Positions 17,136 to 26,418 of a DNA stretch of 56,051 nucleotides are shown here, in pieces. Position 1 is the first letter of the stretch. Each line of letters opens with the position of its first letter. The notes under the pieces are model-generated. The model did not search any database, was not told where the DNA came from, and saw only the letters and a program-made list of their open reading frames with translations. The stretch covers positions 1 through 56,051 of the forward strand of contig DCMG01000025.1 in assembly GCA_002321335.1 (NCBI GenBank), written 5' to 3'. The position numbers were made by a program, and so were the translations under genes. Source of the DNA: Bacteroidales bacterium UBA1628 (GTDB lineage: Bacteria > Bacteroidota > Bacteroidia > Bacteroidales > UBA932).

Positions 17136-18005
17136 TCACTCGAACGTGTAGAGGATGTCCCATCCGAAGTTCTCTCCTCTGTCGAGTCTTATCGGCATAT
17201 AAGGCTCCACACAGGCCACACGAGGATTTGCCCAGAACACTATGTGGTGGAGCGGTCTTGAGCCTTGGACATCTACACTGTGCGGTCTGCCGTCGGAAGA
17301 ATCGTCCTCGCTGACGCGGAATGAATATGGCGTGTCTCCGCCCGAGGAATGCAGATCACCCATATATACAGATGGAGGAACTACCGGAGCGCTGAACCTT
17401 ATGCCGTGGCCTTCGAGAGCGACGTTGTCATATTCAGATCTCCAATTTCCGGTTGGTTTGTAAGGGAAATCAATCTTTCGCCCCTGACCTACAGGGACGC
17501 CGCCGAATGTGAAAAAATTGTGATTGTAGGAATATCCCTCAAGCGGGGCGGCGGCTTCCCATGTCAAGCGGTGGGAGATTCTCATCGAGCCGCCACTCAG
17601 CAGCGTGATCTTTTTCTCATAAGAATATATTCCTTTAAGAATATGACGGAAAACAACTTCAGAATCAGACATATTCACATCTCTTTGCCCTTCGTCCGCA
17701 ATCGGGTAGAGACGGAACCAGTCGTAGGGTTTGTCATCGGGACGAAGGAGAAGCCCTACTCCGGGTTTCACGAAAGTGCCTTCGGGTTCGACTCCGTTGA
17801 AATCCACTGTCACAAACTCCTCAGATGGACCGCGCACATGATCGTGGACGCGGATGTCTTCGATGTCCGACCATCTGTCCGCGAACACGTAGCCGTCCTT
17901 GACTATGCGGTGGAACACTCCGGACCAATCGAACCGGGTGCCTCTGTAATCGACACCCGGCTCGCTGATTTCGACCTTAAGGCCTTCTTTCTTCAGAATG
18001 ATCAT
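17136..18005 (-). CDS. aldose 1-epimerase-like (galactose mutarotase-fold) protein
   Basis: 289 residues with the beta-rich pattern of mutarotase-like proteins (FDWSGVFHRIVKDGYVFADRWS near the start; ISHRLTWEAAAPLEGYSYNHNFFTFGG in the centre, with candidate catalytic His and aromatic residues). No signal peptide, so cytoplasmic. It is the last gene of the long minus-strand sugar operon, and its start overlaps the ROK kinase stop by 4 bp. It may equilibrate sugar anomers for the isomerase and kinase. The superfamily call is moderate; the substrate is unknown. Confidence 0.6.
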   Translation of the reverse strand: MIILKKEGLKVEISEPGVDYRGTRFDWSGVFHRIVKDGYVFADRWSDIEDIRVHDHVRGPSEEFVTVDFNGVEPEGTFVKPGVGLLLRPDDKPYDWFRLYPIADEGQRDVNMSDSEVVFRHILKGIYSYEKKITLLSGGSMRISHRLTWEAAAPLEGYSYNHNFFTFGGVPVGQGRKIDFPYKPTGNWRSEYDNVALEGHGIRFSAPVVPPSVYMGDLHSSGGDTPYSFRVSEDDSSDGRPHSVDVQGSRPLHHIVFWANPRVACVEPYMPIRLDRGENFGWDILYTFE

Positions 18006-18856
18006 ACCGCCATCATTTCAAGAATCCTCTTGTCCGTGTCCCTGTCCGCACAGATGGACTCTCCGTCGGCCGACCTGCGGGCCAGTTCCCGAAGGCCGCT
18101 GAATGTCGCATCGCTGATGTCGCTGACAGAACTGATTTTCTTAAGTGTCGGCACCATGGAGAGCGCCGCTTCGAGACTGTGTCCGAAAAGTTCGTATGAA
18201 CGAGATATCTGACCGCCTAAAAGCAATCTGTTGACGCCCAACTTTTCAAGAATCGGGGCGATCGCCTGCCCGAGAATATTCCCGCATTCATCGAACCGTG
18301 CCATGGCTTCCTTGTCTCCTCCGAAAGCCCTCCCCGCCAGTTCTTTAACCGTAATTCCTTCATACCCACGGAGGAAGCCTCTCTTGGAAACATAGTCCTC
18401 AAGGATTCCGTCACGATAAGGGCGGTTGTAGATAGGAACGAGAGGGGAACCCAGCTCATTGGTAAGCAGACATCCGTCCTCAGCCATGGCAAAGCCGAGT
18501 CCTGTCCCGAGAGAGACGAGAGCGACCTTGTCGAACCCTTCGCGTCCGGTCTGTTCGAGCTCTCCGAGAAGCATCACGTTCACATCGTGCGCGAAACTGC
18601 ACGTCTCAAGCCCTGCAAGGTCCTGAAACCTTTCTCCATAGACTGACGCGAACTTATGCTTCATCAGAAACGTTCCGTCTGAATATCTGAACGGCCCCGG
18701 AATGGCCACGGAAGCCGCGTCATAGTCCTTGACCGCCTGCCTGAGGGAAGAGACGATCTCCTCCCTCGGGCCAGCCGAGTCAATCGGGATTTCCCGCCCG
18801 TCGGAGCATTTGATGAATGTTCCCCCTATGTCAAGCAGGATCGTTCTGGTAGCCAT
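18002..18856 (-). CDS. ROK-family sugar kinase
   Basis: 284 residues from MATRTILLDIGGTFIKCSDG (ATP phosphate-1 loop). It has the FAHDVNVMLLGELE segment, whose Asp is the expected catalytic base, and SLGTGLGFA as the second phosphate-binding loop. It would phosphorylate a hexose or related sugar in the cytoplasm. The Cys-rich zinc motif (CGxxGCxE) of classical ROK kinases and repressors is absent; the corresponding stretch reads ELGSPLVPIYNRPYRDG. There is no DNA-binding domain. The reading frame extends further upstream, but those residues lie over the neighbouring gene, and the ATG at 18856 is the natural start. It overlaps the upstream gene by 26 bp. Confidence 0.85.
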   Translation of the reverse strand: MATRTILLDIGGTFIKCSDGREIPIDSAGPREEIVSSLRQAVKDYDAASVAIPGPFRYSDGTFLMKHKFASVYGERFQDLAGLETCSFAHDVNVMLLGELEQTGREGFDKVALVSLGTGLGFAMAEDGCLLTNELGSPLVPIYNRPYRDGILEDYVSKRGFLRGYEGITVKELAGRAFGGDKEAMARFDECGNILGQAIAPILEKLGVNRLLLGGQISRSYELFGHSLEAALSMVPTLKKISSVSDISDATFSGLRELARRSADGESICADRDTDKRILEMMAV

Positions 18857-20699
18857 CTCTAAGACAAGTCTTGTGGATGCGTATCGGTTCCTTTCCAAGG
18901 TTCTCGATGACGTACCTGCCCATGTCGGCTGGGACGCACACGATTTCCATGAACTCCATGTCGAAGTGGCGTTCAGGGTGTTCCACACTGCGCACACGCA
19001 CTTTCTCACCGTCCACGAGTGTGAGGACGTGGAATTTCTCTCCCTTTGTGTCCTGTTCGCACCTGTTCTCGAATTCGAGACGGCGGAGCGAGATGTACAT
19101 CTGCGGATTCTCTCCGAGAACATATTCCTCCCAACCGTCACCGCTTGCATCCAGACGTGGCTTCTGGACAATGTATTCAGGGCTCTGAGGATCGTGGATC
19201 ACCGAGGTCCTGCGGTCCTGGCGCACGTTCAGCTCACCGAGGTGGGTGTGGATAGGACGCTGCTTGCCGTCGAAGTCAAGGCGAAGGTAGTCGTACATCT
19301 TGTAGGTGTAGCTGCCGATGGTGAGGGAGCCGATCTCAAGGATGACCTGATTGCGTCCGCTGGAGTGGATCGTTCCGGCGGGAAGCATCACCTGAAGGCC
19401 TGGGACGGATTCCTCATAGCTGACGTATTTCATGTAGTCACATGGCTTGTGCTCGGTGTCGGCGGCTTCGATCTCCTTAAAGAACGCCGGAATGTCGGCG
19501 TCGTCGCGGAATCCGATGAAGGTCTTCGCCTCGTGTCCGGTCACTACCACATAGTAGCTCTCGTCCTGACGGCCGAACTCATTATAGTTCTCGATGTTGA
19601 ATTTTCCTCCGGAGTGGCACTGGATGGACATGTTACCGGTTGAATGGTAGCTATCGTCCCAGTTGAAGCGGATAGGGAAGTAGCCTTGGTACTTCTTCAC
19701 GCAGTCCTCACCCATCAGGTTGACACCCTCCTTGTGGACGAAAGAGCAATAGTTTATGTCGAGAAGTTCCTCTCCCGCCTTGACAAGCACGCTGACCTCC
19801 ATCGGGATGAAGTCAAACACCCAGGCTGCGTTCCTCATCTCCTTCGGCAGGTTCCGCAGTTTCTTCATGTACGTTCCACCCCACACTCCTTCGAGATAGC
19901 ACGGCTTGGCGCGGAACGGGTATTTCACGAGCTGGGCGCAGATGTCGGCGAACGCCTCGAACGGCATCATCTGGAGTTTTCCGGGATCGCTGTCGATGAA
20001 ATACCAGTCTGGCACATTGTTGTCCCACAGTTCCTTACGGTTGTGAACGGCGTTCTCGAAGTCGCAATAGTAGCACCTGCGGATGACACGGTTGATGGCA
20101 TCAGGGCGCTCCTTGCCGAGGTTTGAATATTCCCCACGTCTGATTCTGAGCATCGAAGTCTTCGGCGTGAGGTCGAAGAAACATTTGACATCGTAGAGAT
20201 CGCGCAGTTCCGGGATGAGACAGCCGTAGCCATAGACGATCACAACCTTGCCTGGAGCCTTGGCGACTGGCACTGTTTTTCTGAATATTCCAACCTTTTC
20301 CTCGTCGAGCAGTCCTTTGTAGCCACCCTTGTAGATTTTGCCGTAGAGCAGCGTAGGGTCGATCTTGGTGTCCCAGATGAGAAGCGGGTCGATCATCTCG
20401 TCGATTTCCTTCCCGTCCTTGAGGGTGGACTTGTTGGCGTCGATTGTTTCCCATTCAAGTCCGAGTATGGTAAGTTCCCTTGCGAGGAGATTGATGAAAA
20501 CTGTCCAGTTCGCCGTTGTGTAGCCGTCGAGAGCCACCACAACTCCTTCTTTTCTCGCCTGTCCGGCGATTGCCGCGACAAATTTCCTGGCCGCCATCGG
20601 AGCGCCTGAGCAGATGGAGCCTACTGTCTTTTCTGAAAGTTCCGGACGATTGACCGGTTTCGGGTCATCGTAAGGGAACGGGTTGTACATAAAACTCAT
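18831..20699 (-). CDS. fusion: degenerate uridine-kinase-like domain plus mannose-6-phosphate isomerase-like cupin domain
   Basis: 622 residues. The N-terminal part (about 25-240) follows the uridine kinase/phosphoribulokinase pattern: strand VVVALDGY, later VVIVYGYGCLIPELRDLYDVKCFFDLTPKTSMLRIRRG. The P-loop lysine region is replaced by DGYTTANWTVF, so ATP binding in the usual way is doubtful. The C-terminal part (about 270-600) resembles class I phosphomannose isomerase cupins, with metal-ligand candidates in QCHSGGKFNIENY, AGTIHSS and HTHLGELN. It sits between a FucI-like isomerase and a ROK kinase, so it most likely acts on the imported sugar or its phosphate. Fold assignment is good for the C-terminus and fair for the N-terminus; the reaction is unknown. 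Confidence 0.7.
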   Translation of the reverse strand: MSFMYNPFPYDDPKPVNRPELSEKTVGSICSGAPMAARKFVAAIAGQARKEGVVVALDGYTTANWTVFINLLARELTILGLEWETIDANKSTLKDGKEIDEMIDPLLIWDTKIDPTLLYGKIYKGGYKGLLDEEKVGIFRKTVPVAKAPGKVVIVYGYGCLIPELRDLYDVKCFFDLTPKTSMLRIRRGEYSNLGKERPDAINRVIRRCYYCDFENAVHNRKELWDNNVPDWYFIDSDPGKLQMMPFEAFADICAQLVKYPFRAKPCYLEGVWGGTYMKKLRNLPKEMRNAAWVFDFIPMEVSVLVKAGEELLDINYCSFVHKEGVNLMGEDCVKKYQGYFPIRFNWDDSYHSTGNMSIQCHSGGKFNIENYNEFGRQDESYYVVVTGHEAKTFIGFRDDADIPAFFKEIEAADTEHKPCDYMKYVSYEESVPGLQVMLPAGTIHSSGRNQVILEIGSLTIGSYTYKMYDYLRLDFDGKQRPIHTHLGELNVRQDRRTSVIHDPQSPEYIVQKPRLDASGDGWEEYVLGENPQMYISLRRLEFENRCEQDTKGEKFHVLTLVDGEKVRVRSVEHPERHFDMEFMEIVCVPADMGRYVIENLGKEPIRIHKTCLRDGYQNDPA

Positions 20700-20716
20700 G
20701 TATTCCTGCTGTTTAT

Positions 20717-22156
20717 TTATTTGATATTGTAAAATTCAAAGCCCATGATCTCCGCGAAGTCCTCAAGTTCCTCGCGGATGTCACCGTCTACGATGGCATA
20801 ATGCTGTGTGGCTCCGATCCGGAGGATACGTTCGAAGAGTTCCTTCACCGGAACAACCGGACGGAATATGCTGTGGCTGTAGGTCGCAAGCAGATGCTCT
20901 CCCGGAAGGCTCTCGGCCTGGAAGGTGATCAGCTTGTACTTCCCGTCCTCCTCATAGAGTCCGGCCACGGTCTTCATCCCCGGGCTGAACCGGTTCCATG
21001 CGAACGGAGCCCCGGCATATTTCCAACTGGTCTTGGCGAACCGCACGTCACGCGCGATGATGACGTTGTCCTGCCACTTAGGGTCGTTGTGGTCGTTAGG
21101 GCCGGCATGTCCTCCGGCGAAGGTTCCGAAGTCATCCTCGATGTGGAAAGGCTCGATGAAGTTCACATTCTTTCCGCTGATGAGCTTCATGATGTAAGTG
21201 ATGAGACCGGCGGCGATGTCAGCCTCGGGAACGAGAACGCTGAGATGCTCGTTGAACCACTGCGGATAGAATCCAGCCCGGCATCCGGCGATGCGGAACG
21301 TCGCCTGGTCGATGTCGTTGTAGACATAGCAGTCGATGTCGTTCTTCTCGGCGAGTTTCTTTATACCCAGGGTGGCCTTCACGCATCCTATGAACTTGTC
21401 ATATTCAACATCATCCATCATCCGGTATTTTGACGTGAGTTCGTCGGCATATTCCTTGACCTCCGAGTCGCTGAGATTCTCGATTTCGGTTCCGTAGTCG
21501 CTGTACGGGAGATAGTGGATTTCGGGTCCTATCTTTGTGAAGAGGTCGTAGTTGTCTATGTACGTGCTCCACATGGCCTCGTTCATATTGGCCATCAGTC
21601 CGACATTGGAGTCGCGGAGAATCGTGCGTGTCTTGGCGGCCTTTGCGAACGTCCTGACCTTTTCAGTGATCTGCTCACGCGTGCCCATCACTGTCTTGAC
21701 ATTCTTCCTCGGAACACGGCGCACACTTCCCGAGCCCTCAAGAGAACCCACGAGGGTTCCGGCGCAGAGATAATCGACAAAATCGTCCTCGTCAAGTGTG
21801 GTCTCGAACGTCATCTTGGGCTTGGCCACATTGCAGAATATCATCGGGATGTCCGGACAATCGCGGAGGAACCTGATCCATGCGAAATCCTCGCTCCAGG
21901 AGAGGAACTCGGCGTAGATGAAATCGACCTTCTCGTCGTAGAAGAGATCCATCGCTTTCCGGGCGTCTTCCCTTTCGTAAACTATGCCCGGATCGACAAT
22001 GTCCAGAAAATCCATCGAGGCTTTTATGTCTCTTACCGCAATTTCCTTGCGTTCACCGTATGTCCCGCGCTTTGGTCCGCTGAGATTCTTGAAACGCGGT
22101 GACGCTATGAGCAGGAGCCCCGCTTTGGCCTTACGGTCTTTTTGACACTTTTCCAT
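20717..22156 (-). CDS. L-fucose/L-arabinose isomerase-fold protein
   Basis: 479 residues, cytoplasmic. The N-terminal two-thirds show alternating strands and helices as in FucI/AraA substrate-binding domains (VDFIYAEFLSWSEDFAWIRFL; DCPDIPMIFCN). The C-terminal part has GTFAGGHAGPNDHNDPKW and HLLATYSHSIFRPVVP, where His/Asp residues could bind the metal. The family interconverts aldoses and ketoses, but the sequence is divergent and the sugar cannot be named. It lies 17 bp upstream of the isomerase/kinase fusion gene and 4 bp after the MFS transporter gene. Confidence 0.7.
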   Translation of the reverse strand: MEKCQKDRKAKAGLLLIASPRFKNLSGPKRGTYGERKEIAVRDIKASMDFLDIVDPGIVYEREDARKAMDLFYDEKVDFIYAEFLSWSEDFAWIRFLRDCPDIPMIFCNVAKPKMTFETTLDEDDFVDYLCAGTLVGSLEGSGSVRRVPRKNVKTVMGTREQITEKVRTFAKAAKTRTILRDSNVGLMANMNEAMWSTYIDNYDLFTKIGPEIHYLPYSDYGTEIENLSDSEVKEYADELTSKYRMMDDVEYDKFIGCVKATLGIKKLAEKNDIDCYVYNDIDQATFRIAGCRAGFYPQWFNEHLSVLVPEADIAAGLITYIMKLISGKNVNFIEPFHIEDDFGTFAGGHAGPNDHNDPKWQDNVIIARDVRFAKTSWKYAGAPFAWNRFSPGMKTVAGLYEEDGKYKLITFQAESLPGEHLLATYSHSIFRPVVPVKELFERILRIGATQHYAIVDGDIREELEDFAEIMGFEFYNIK

Positions 22157-22160
22157 AATA

Positions 22161-23438
22161 TTATCTTAATTTATTGAAATCCTTATTGTAACACATTTTG
22201 GCAACTATCAGTGTGACTATGCCTGCCGCGAGCCAGATCACGGCGAGGATAGGGAATGTCGCGGAGAGGCTTCCAAGGCTCTGTTTCAAGGCTCCGAGAA
22301 CCACCGGAGCAAGCGCGCCGACCGCGAATCCGGTCATGATCATGGCGCTTGAGCAGGATGCGTGAAGCCTTTCCGGAGTGACGTCATAGAGGACAGCGTA
22401 AAGGTTTCCGTCGAAGAATGCGCGGAAGAAGCCCCACCCGGCGAACATCAGATAAACGAGCCAAAGGGATGACTTGCCGCCCATGAAGAACAGGAAGACA
22501 GCGCCTCCGATGAGTCCGATGCCCTGAAGAACCATCCTGAGGGACGGATTCCGGGCAGCCAGCCTGTCCGAGACGGCACCGGCGATCAGCACCCCGACAA
22601 ACGCGGCCACGTAGGTGTAGAACATCGAATTGAAACCAGCCGCGGCCTGATTCTGACCGAATTCCTCCTGTAGGTAAGCCGGAACCCAAGTCATATAACC
22701 TGTGATCACGAATATGAAGCAGCTGAATCCGATCGTGAGCATCAGTGCGGTCGGGGTGGTGAAGACAGTCTTGAATCCGTCGAAGAAGCCCGGCTTGGTC
22801 GCTGAGGCGTCGGCCTTGGCGGCTGTCTGAGCCTCAGCATTTCCGTCAGAGGTCTGAGGCTCCTCCTTTTTGTCCTTGAGCCTCAGAATCATGACCGCAC
22901 CCCAAACCACTCCAGCCGCGCCGAAGATGATGAATGAATATTTCCACCCGAGAGAGTCGGCGATGACCCCGGCCAGCCAGCCGGCGAGTATCACACCGAC
23001 ATAGTATGCTGTCTGATGGATGGACATAGCCCTCGCCCTTGTGTCTGTGTGGTATTGTCCCAGAAGGGAGTAGTTGGCCGGGCCGAACATGGCCTCGCCG
23101 CCACCGGTCGCCACAGAGCGGAGAATCACCAGCCAGAAGAAGCTTGTCGCAAGTCCTGTGAACATCGTCGCCACACTCCAGAAGATTATGCTGGCGGTTG
23201 TCACCCATTTGCGGCTGAAACGGTCGCCCGCCCAACCTCCAACCGGCACCATGATGGCGTAGAAGAGATTGAATATCGTAGCGATGAGCCCGACCGATGT
23301 GTCCGTCAGGTTCAGGGCGTCACGTATCGCCGGCAGCACTGTGTTGAACACCTGCCTGTCGCCTTGGTTCAGGAGGTACGCCATCCATAGGATGAGCAGC
23401 ACCTCCCATTTGTACCACTTGCTGTTTTTCATAATCAT
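22161..23438 (-). CDS. major facilitator superfamily sugar importer
   Basis: 425 residues with 12 predicted membrane helices in two six-helix halves joined by a hydrophilic loop (about 190-225, KDKKEEPQTSDGNAEAQ...). The MFS motif A-like GGWAGDRFSRKW lies between helices 2 and 3. In this operon it would import the sugar released in the periplasm by the upstream-encoded enzymes. Starts at 23438 or 23432 are both possible; the first overlaps the previous stop by 4 bp. Confidence 0.9.
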   Translation of the reverse strand: MIMKNSKWYKWEVLLILWMAYLLNQGDRQVFNTVLPAIRDALNLTDTSVGLIATIFNLFYAIMVPVGGWAGDRFSRKWVTTASIIFWSVATMFTGLATSFFWLVILRSVATGGGEAMFGPANYSLLGQYHTDTRARAMSIHQTAYYVGVILAGWLAGVIADSLGWKYSFIIFGAAGVVWGAVMILRLKDKKEEPQTSDGNAEAQTAAKADASATKPGFFDGFKTVFTTPTALMLTIGFSCFIFVITGYMTWVPAYLQEEFGQNQAAAGFNSMFYTYVAAFVGVLIAGAVSDRLAARNPSLRMVLQGIGLIGGAVFLFFMGGKSSLWLVYLMFAGWGFFRAFFDGNLYAVLYDVTPERLHASCSSAMIMTGFAVGALAPVVLGALKQSLGSLSATFPILAVIWLAAGIVTLIVAKMCYNKDFNKLR

Positions 23439-26404
23439 CGTTTTTCAAATAACATGACCGCAAGGTCGAACTGACCGAGTGTGGCCTTTGTTCCGTCAAC
23501 CTTCGCCGAACCAGTGGTCATCGCTTCCACGAACCTGCAGCCAGGCACATCGATCTTTGTGCTGAGGGTGCGCGGTTTCCCGGTCCGCTGGTTGGCGACA
23601 ACCACAGCCATCTTTCCGTCTTCCGCGATGAATGAGCGGGCGTCGACTTCGGCGTTGCTGCTGGAGAATCCGAGAGTGTCATTGTAGCGTCCAAGCAGCA
23701 GACAGTCCTTGAAATGCTCCTTGATGGCGTTGGCCTGCGCAAGATATGCCTGATACACAGGAGTGTCGGCGATGATTCCTCTGCAGCGCCAGATTTCGAT
23801 GTCGTTGCGCTGACCGTCGAGTATGGTGTTGTTCACGTGACGCGGAACATCCTCGTCGTCCCTCAGCCCTCTGTCCGTGAAGACAATCTCGGGGAATGTG
23901 AAACGGAAGAAATTGATCCATCTGTCCGGGCCGTCGTTGGCAGGATAGCCGTGGGTGTAGTCACAGTACTGGCAGAGAGCGTCAACCGTACCTTCGGCTC
24001 CGAGAGCGAAATCCGGAGCCTTTTCCGCATAGCGGTCACGCAGAAGTTTCAGGCATTCCGCCCTCTTCCTGATGCCGTAGGTGTCCGGGACCGGAAACTC
24101 GCGGGATGTGTCCCAGTTCGTGCTTTCCGACTCGATGTAGCCGAGCTGGTCGAAAAAGACGCTATGGGCTCCGAGTCCATACGCACGGTCCTGAAGCGAG
24201 AAGAGCACTTCGTTCCACCTCGGATCCATCATCGTGGCCACGGCAAAGGTTCTCTGGTCATATTCCCCAAGCCAGGTTCCCTGTCCAGTGAACTTGTAGC
24301 GTTCAAGGATCTCCGAGCCGGTGTTGTCGTGTCTGCAAACCTTTGACCCCATTCCGCTGCGGTAGAAGCGGCTTTCGCGGTCGATAAGCTTTCCGTTGTA
24401 GTAGAGCAGAAGGTGATTGCCGTTGCCTTGATACTCAGCGATGGCCTTTTTCAGAGCCTCGTCTCCGCCCTGACTCTCGTCAGGAGTGTAGTCAGGGTTG
24501 CCGTGGTCCATTCCTTCCGCCCACCAGCCGAAGAGGAAGAGGGCGTTGCAGCCGACGCTCTGGCCGGATGCGTCCACTTTCCCGTTGAGGTCTGGGTACT
24601 TGAACAGGTACTCACCGTATTGGTGCTTGAAGATCACCCTCTGCCAGCTCTTCATCTCGCGCACCCACCGAGGGGTCTCCCTATGGTCCCACCAAGTGTC
24701 CACCCAGTCCCGGTAGATTCTTGAGGCCTTGTGCCATGTGCCTGAATATGGCGCTATCACGTTCGCCTCGCATTCCCAGCTTTCCCCGCAGAAGCAGTGA
24801 GGGTACTTGTAGAATCCGAATTCGAGTATGTCATATTCACCGGAGGTCTCGTCCCTGTAGACCCTGAGCCCGTGCCATGTGTCCTGGAACGTGTCATCGT
24901 GCGAGCCGAAGTAAAGCCCCTGATTCTCTCCGAAGAGTCCGAAGCAGTTCATGAAGACTTTCGCTCCGTATTTCACGTTCCTCTGCCTGAACACCTGCTC
25001 GGGTTTCTTGTAAGGAGACGAGCTCACCTTGTTTATTGTCTTGAGAGGGTTGTCGAACAGCATTCCGCCGGCTTCCGAGGTATAGAGTTTATGGTCAGAA
25101 GGCAGCCGCGCGTCCCTGAGAAGCGGGTACTGGAACTCACGGATGACGGTGTGAGGCTCGTTGTTGCAGACGGTCGAAGCGTATCTGACCTTGTCCTTTT
25201 CCAACGTGATGTCGAGCCTTACCTGCATGTCAAGAGTCTTCCCGTCCGCCGTGATCTGCGGATAGAACACCGAGATCCTGTTCCCGACGGCGCTGACCTG
25301 AGGATTCTGCTGTGTCGGAATCACCTGAATCTCCTTTTCGTATGTGGCGTCATAGTAAAGCCTCCACATATACCCGCCGGCGGCATATTCCTGCCCGGTC
25401 CTCTCGTTCCTCAGACTCAAAAGATCTCCGCCCTTTCCTATCTTCACGGAGATATTCTCGTTCTTCAGGCAATATGTTCCGTCTTCAGGAACCTCGTTTA
25501 TAGTGAAATCGACGTAAACCGGGCAATGGTCCGAAGGGTAGAGCCCGTCATATTTTCTTGTGTCGCAGACATATCTCTGAGGGGTTATGCCATTTCCTCT
25601 GAAATAGACAAAGTCTATCCTTGGGGCGTTTTCCATGTCTGTGCCGACATTGTGGTTGTTGAAGGTTCCTTTTGTTCCCTCTTTCTCGATTGCCGTGAGA
25701 TAGGAGTCCGACCACCAGCCTCTCAGTATCGCTGATTCGGGACGTTCCTGACGTGTGTTGAGGTCGCCGACAAAGAAAGACGGAAGGTTTTCGGGATTAT
25801 ATTTTTTCGCGCGTTCGACCACCATCGGCGCGAAATGCAGACGAGCCTCTTTCCCAAGAGGAAAATGGCTGACCATCACGAATATACGTCTGCCGCTTGG
25901 CTTGTGCAGCATAGTCGCGCAGCAGGCTCCTCTCTTGAATTTGACCTCGTCCCAGCCTGTGGAGATCTCGTCAGGAGTCTCTGAGCACCAGAAGTGGTGG
26001 AAATCTAGAATTTCGAAAACATCCGCCTTATAGACTATGGCCTGAGCCTTGATGGATCCTTTGCCCTCGCTGTCATACGGACTGAAGGTCCGCCATTTAT
26101 AATTTCCTCCCTTGGAGCCGACAAGAGCCGGCAGCTGGCTGAACATGGTCGTGTCCACCTCTTCCGCCGCGAACACATCCATTCTGCAGTCCACAATCGC
26201 CCGCGCTAGCCTGTCCCTGCGCTTTTCCCAGGAATATTCCTCCTTTCCGATGTCCGAACGCCATAGATTGAACGTCCCGACCCGGATATTGATTTCCGGC
26301 TCCTCGTTTGTCGGAAGAGCCTTAGGCGCTGTCGATGCTGACCCAGCCCCGAGAAGTGGAAGGGCTATTGCAGAGAGAATTGAAATCACTGATATTCTGT
26401 TCAT
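23435..26404 (-). CDS. secreted fusion of an EEP-fold phosphodiesterase-like domain and a DUF6259 glycosidase-like domain
   Basis: 989 residues with a signal peptide (1 to about 25). Residues about 38-305 are an endonuclease/exonuclease/phosphatase (EEP) domain with an apparently complete site: Asn46 (TFNLW), Glu81/82 (AAEEV), His180 (VSHFP), Asp214/Asn216 (VGDLN), Asp264 and Asp292/His293 (PSDHCPV). Residues about 310-985 match the DUF6259 type: a beta-sandwich start, a barrel-like centre (GWWAEGMDHGNPDY, LGAHSVFFDQLGYIES) and a C-terminal beta domain. This suggests one protein that cuts both a phosphoester and a glycosidic bond of one substrate. The EEP call is firm, DUF6259 is by recall, and the combined activity is inference. 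Confidence 0.75.
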   Translation of the reverse strand: MNRISVISILSAIALPLLGAGSASTAPKALPTNEEPEINIRVGTFNLWRSDIGKEEYSWEKRRDRLARAIVDCRMDVFAAEEVDTTMFSQLPALVGSKGGNYKWRTFSPYDSEGKGSIKAQAIVYKADVFEILDFHHFWCSETPDEISTGWDEVKFKRGACCATMLHKPSGRRIFVMVSHFPLGKEARLHFAPMVVERAKKYNPENLPSFFVGDLNTRQERPESAILRGWWSDSYLTAIEKEGTKGTFNNHNVGTDMENAPRIDFVYFRGNGITPQRYVCDTRKYDGLYPSDHCPVYVDFTINEVPEDGTYCLKNENISVKIGKGGDLLSLRNERTGQEYAAGGYMWRLYYDATYEKEIQVIPTQQNPQVSAVGNRISVFYPQITADGKTLDMQVRLDITLEKDKVRYASTVCNNEPHTVIREFQYPLLRDARLPSDHKLYTSEAGGMLFDNPLKTINKVSSSPYKKPEQVFRQRNVKYGAKVFMNCFGLFGENQGLYFGSHDDTFQDTWHGLRVYRDETSGEYDILEFGFYKYPHCFCGESWECEANVIAPYSGTWHKASRIYRDWVDTWWDHRETPRWVREMKSWQRVIFKHQYGEYLFKYPDLNGKVDASGQSVGCNALFLFGWWAEGMDHGNPDYTPDESQGGDEALKKAIAEYQGNGNHLLLYYNGKLIDRESRFYRSGMGSKVCRHDNTGSEILERYKFTGQGTWLGEYDQRTFAVATMMDPRWNEVLFSLQDRAYGLGAHSVFFDQLGYIESESTNWDTSREFPVPDTYGIRKRAECLKLLRDRYAEKAPDFALGAEGTVDALCQYCDYTHGYPANDGPDRWINFFRFTFPEIVFTDRGLRDDEDVPRHVNNTILDGQRNDIEIWRCRGIIADTPVYQAYLAQANAIKEHFKDCLLLGRYNDTLGFSSSNAEVDARSFIAEDGKMAVVVANQRTGKPRTLSTKIDVPGCRFVEAMTTGSAKVDGTKATLGQFDLAVMLFEKR

Positions 26405-26418
26405 TAATGACTGAATTG

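Noticed and set aside
18857..19171. N-terminal extension of the ROK kinase
   Set aside because: It overlaps the phosphomannose-isomerase-like gene by more than 300 bp and has no kinase features; MATRTILLDIGGT is the natural start.
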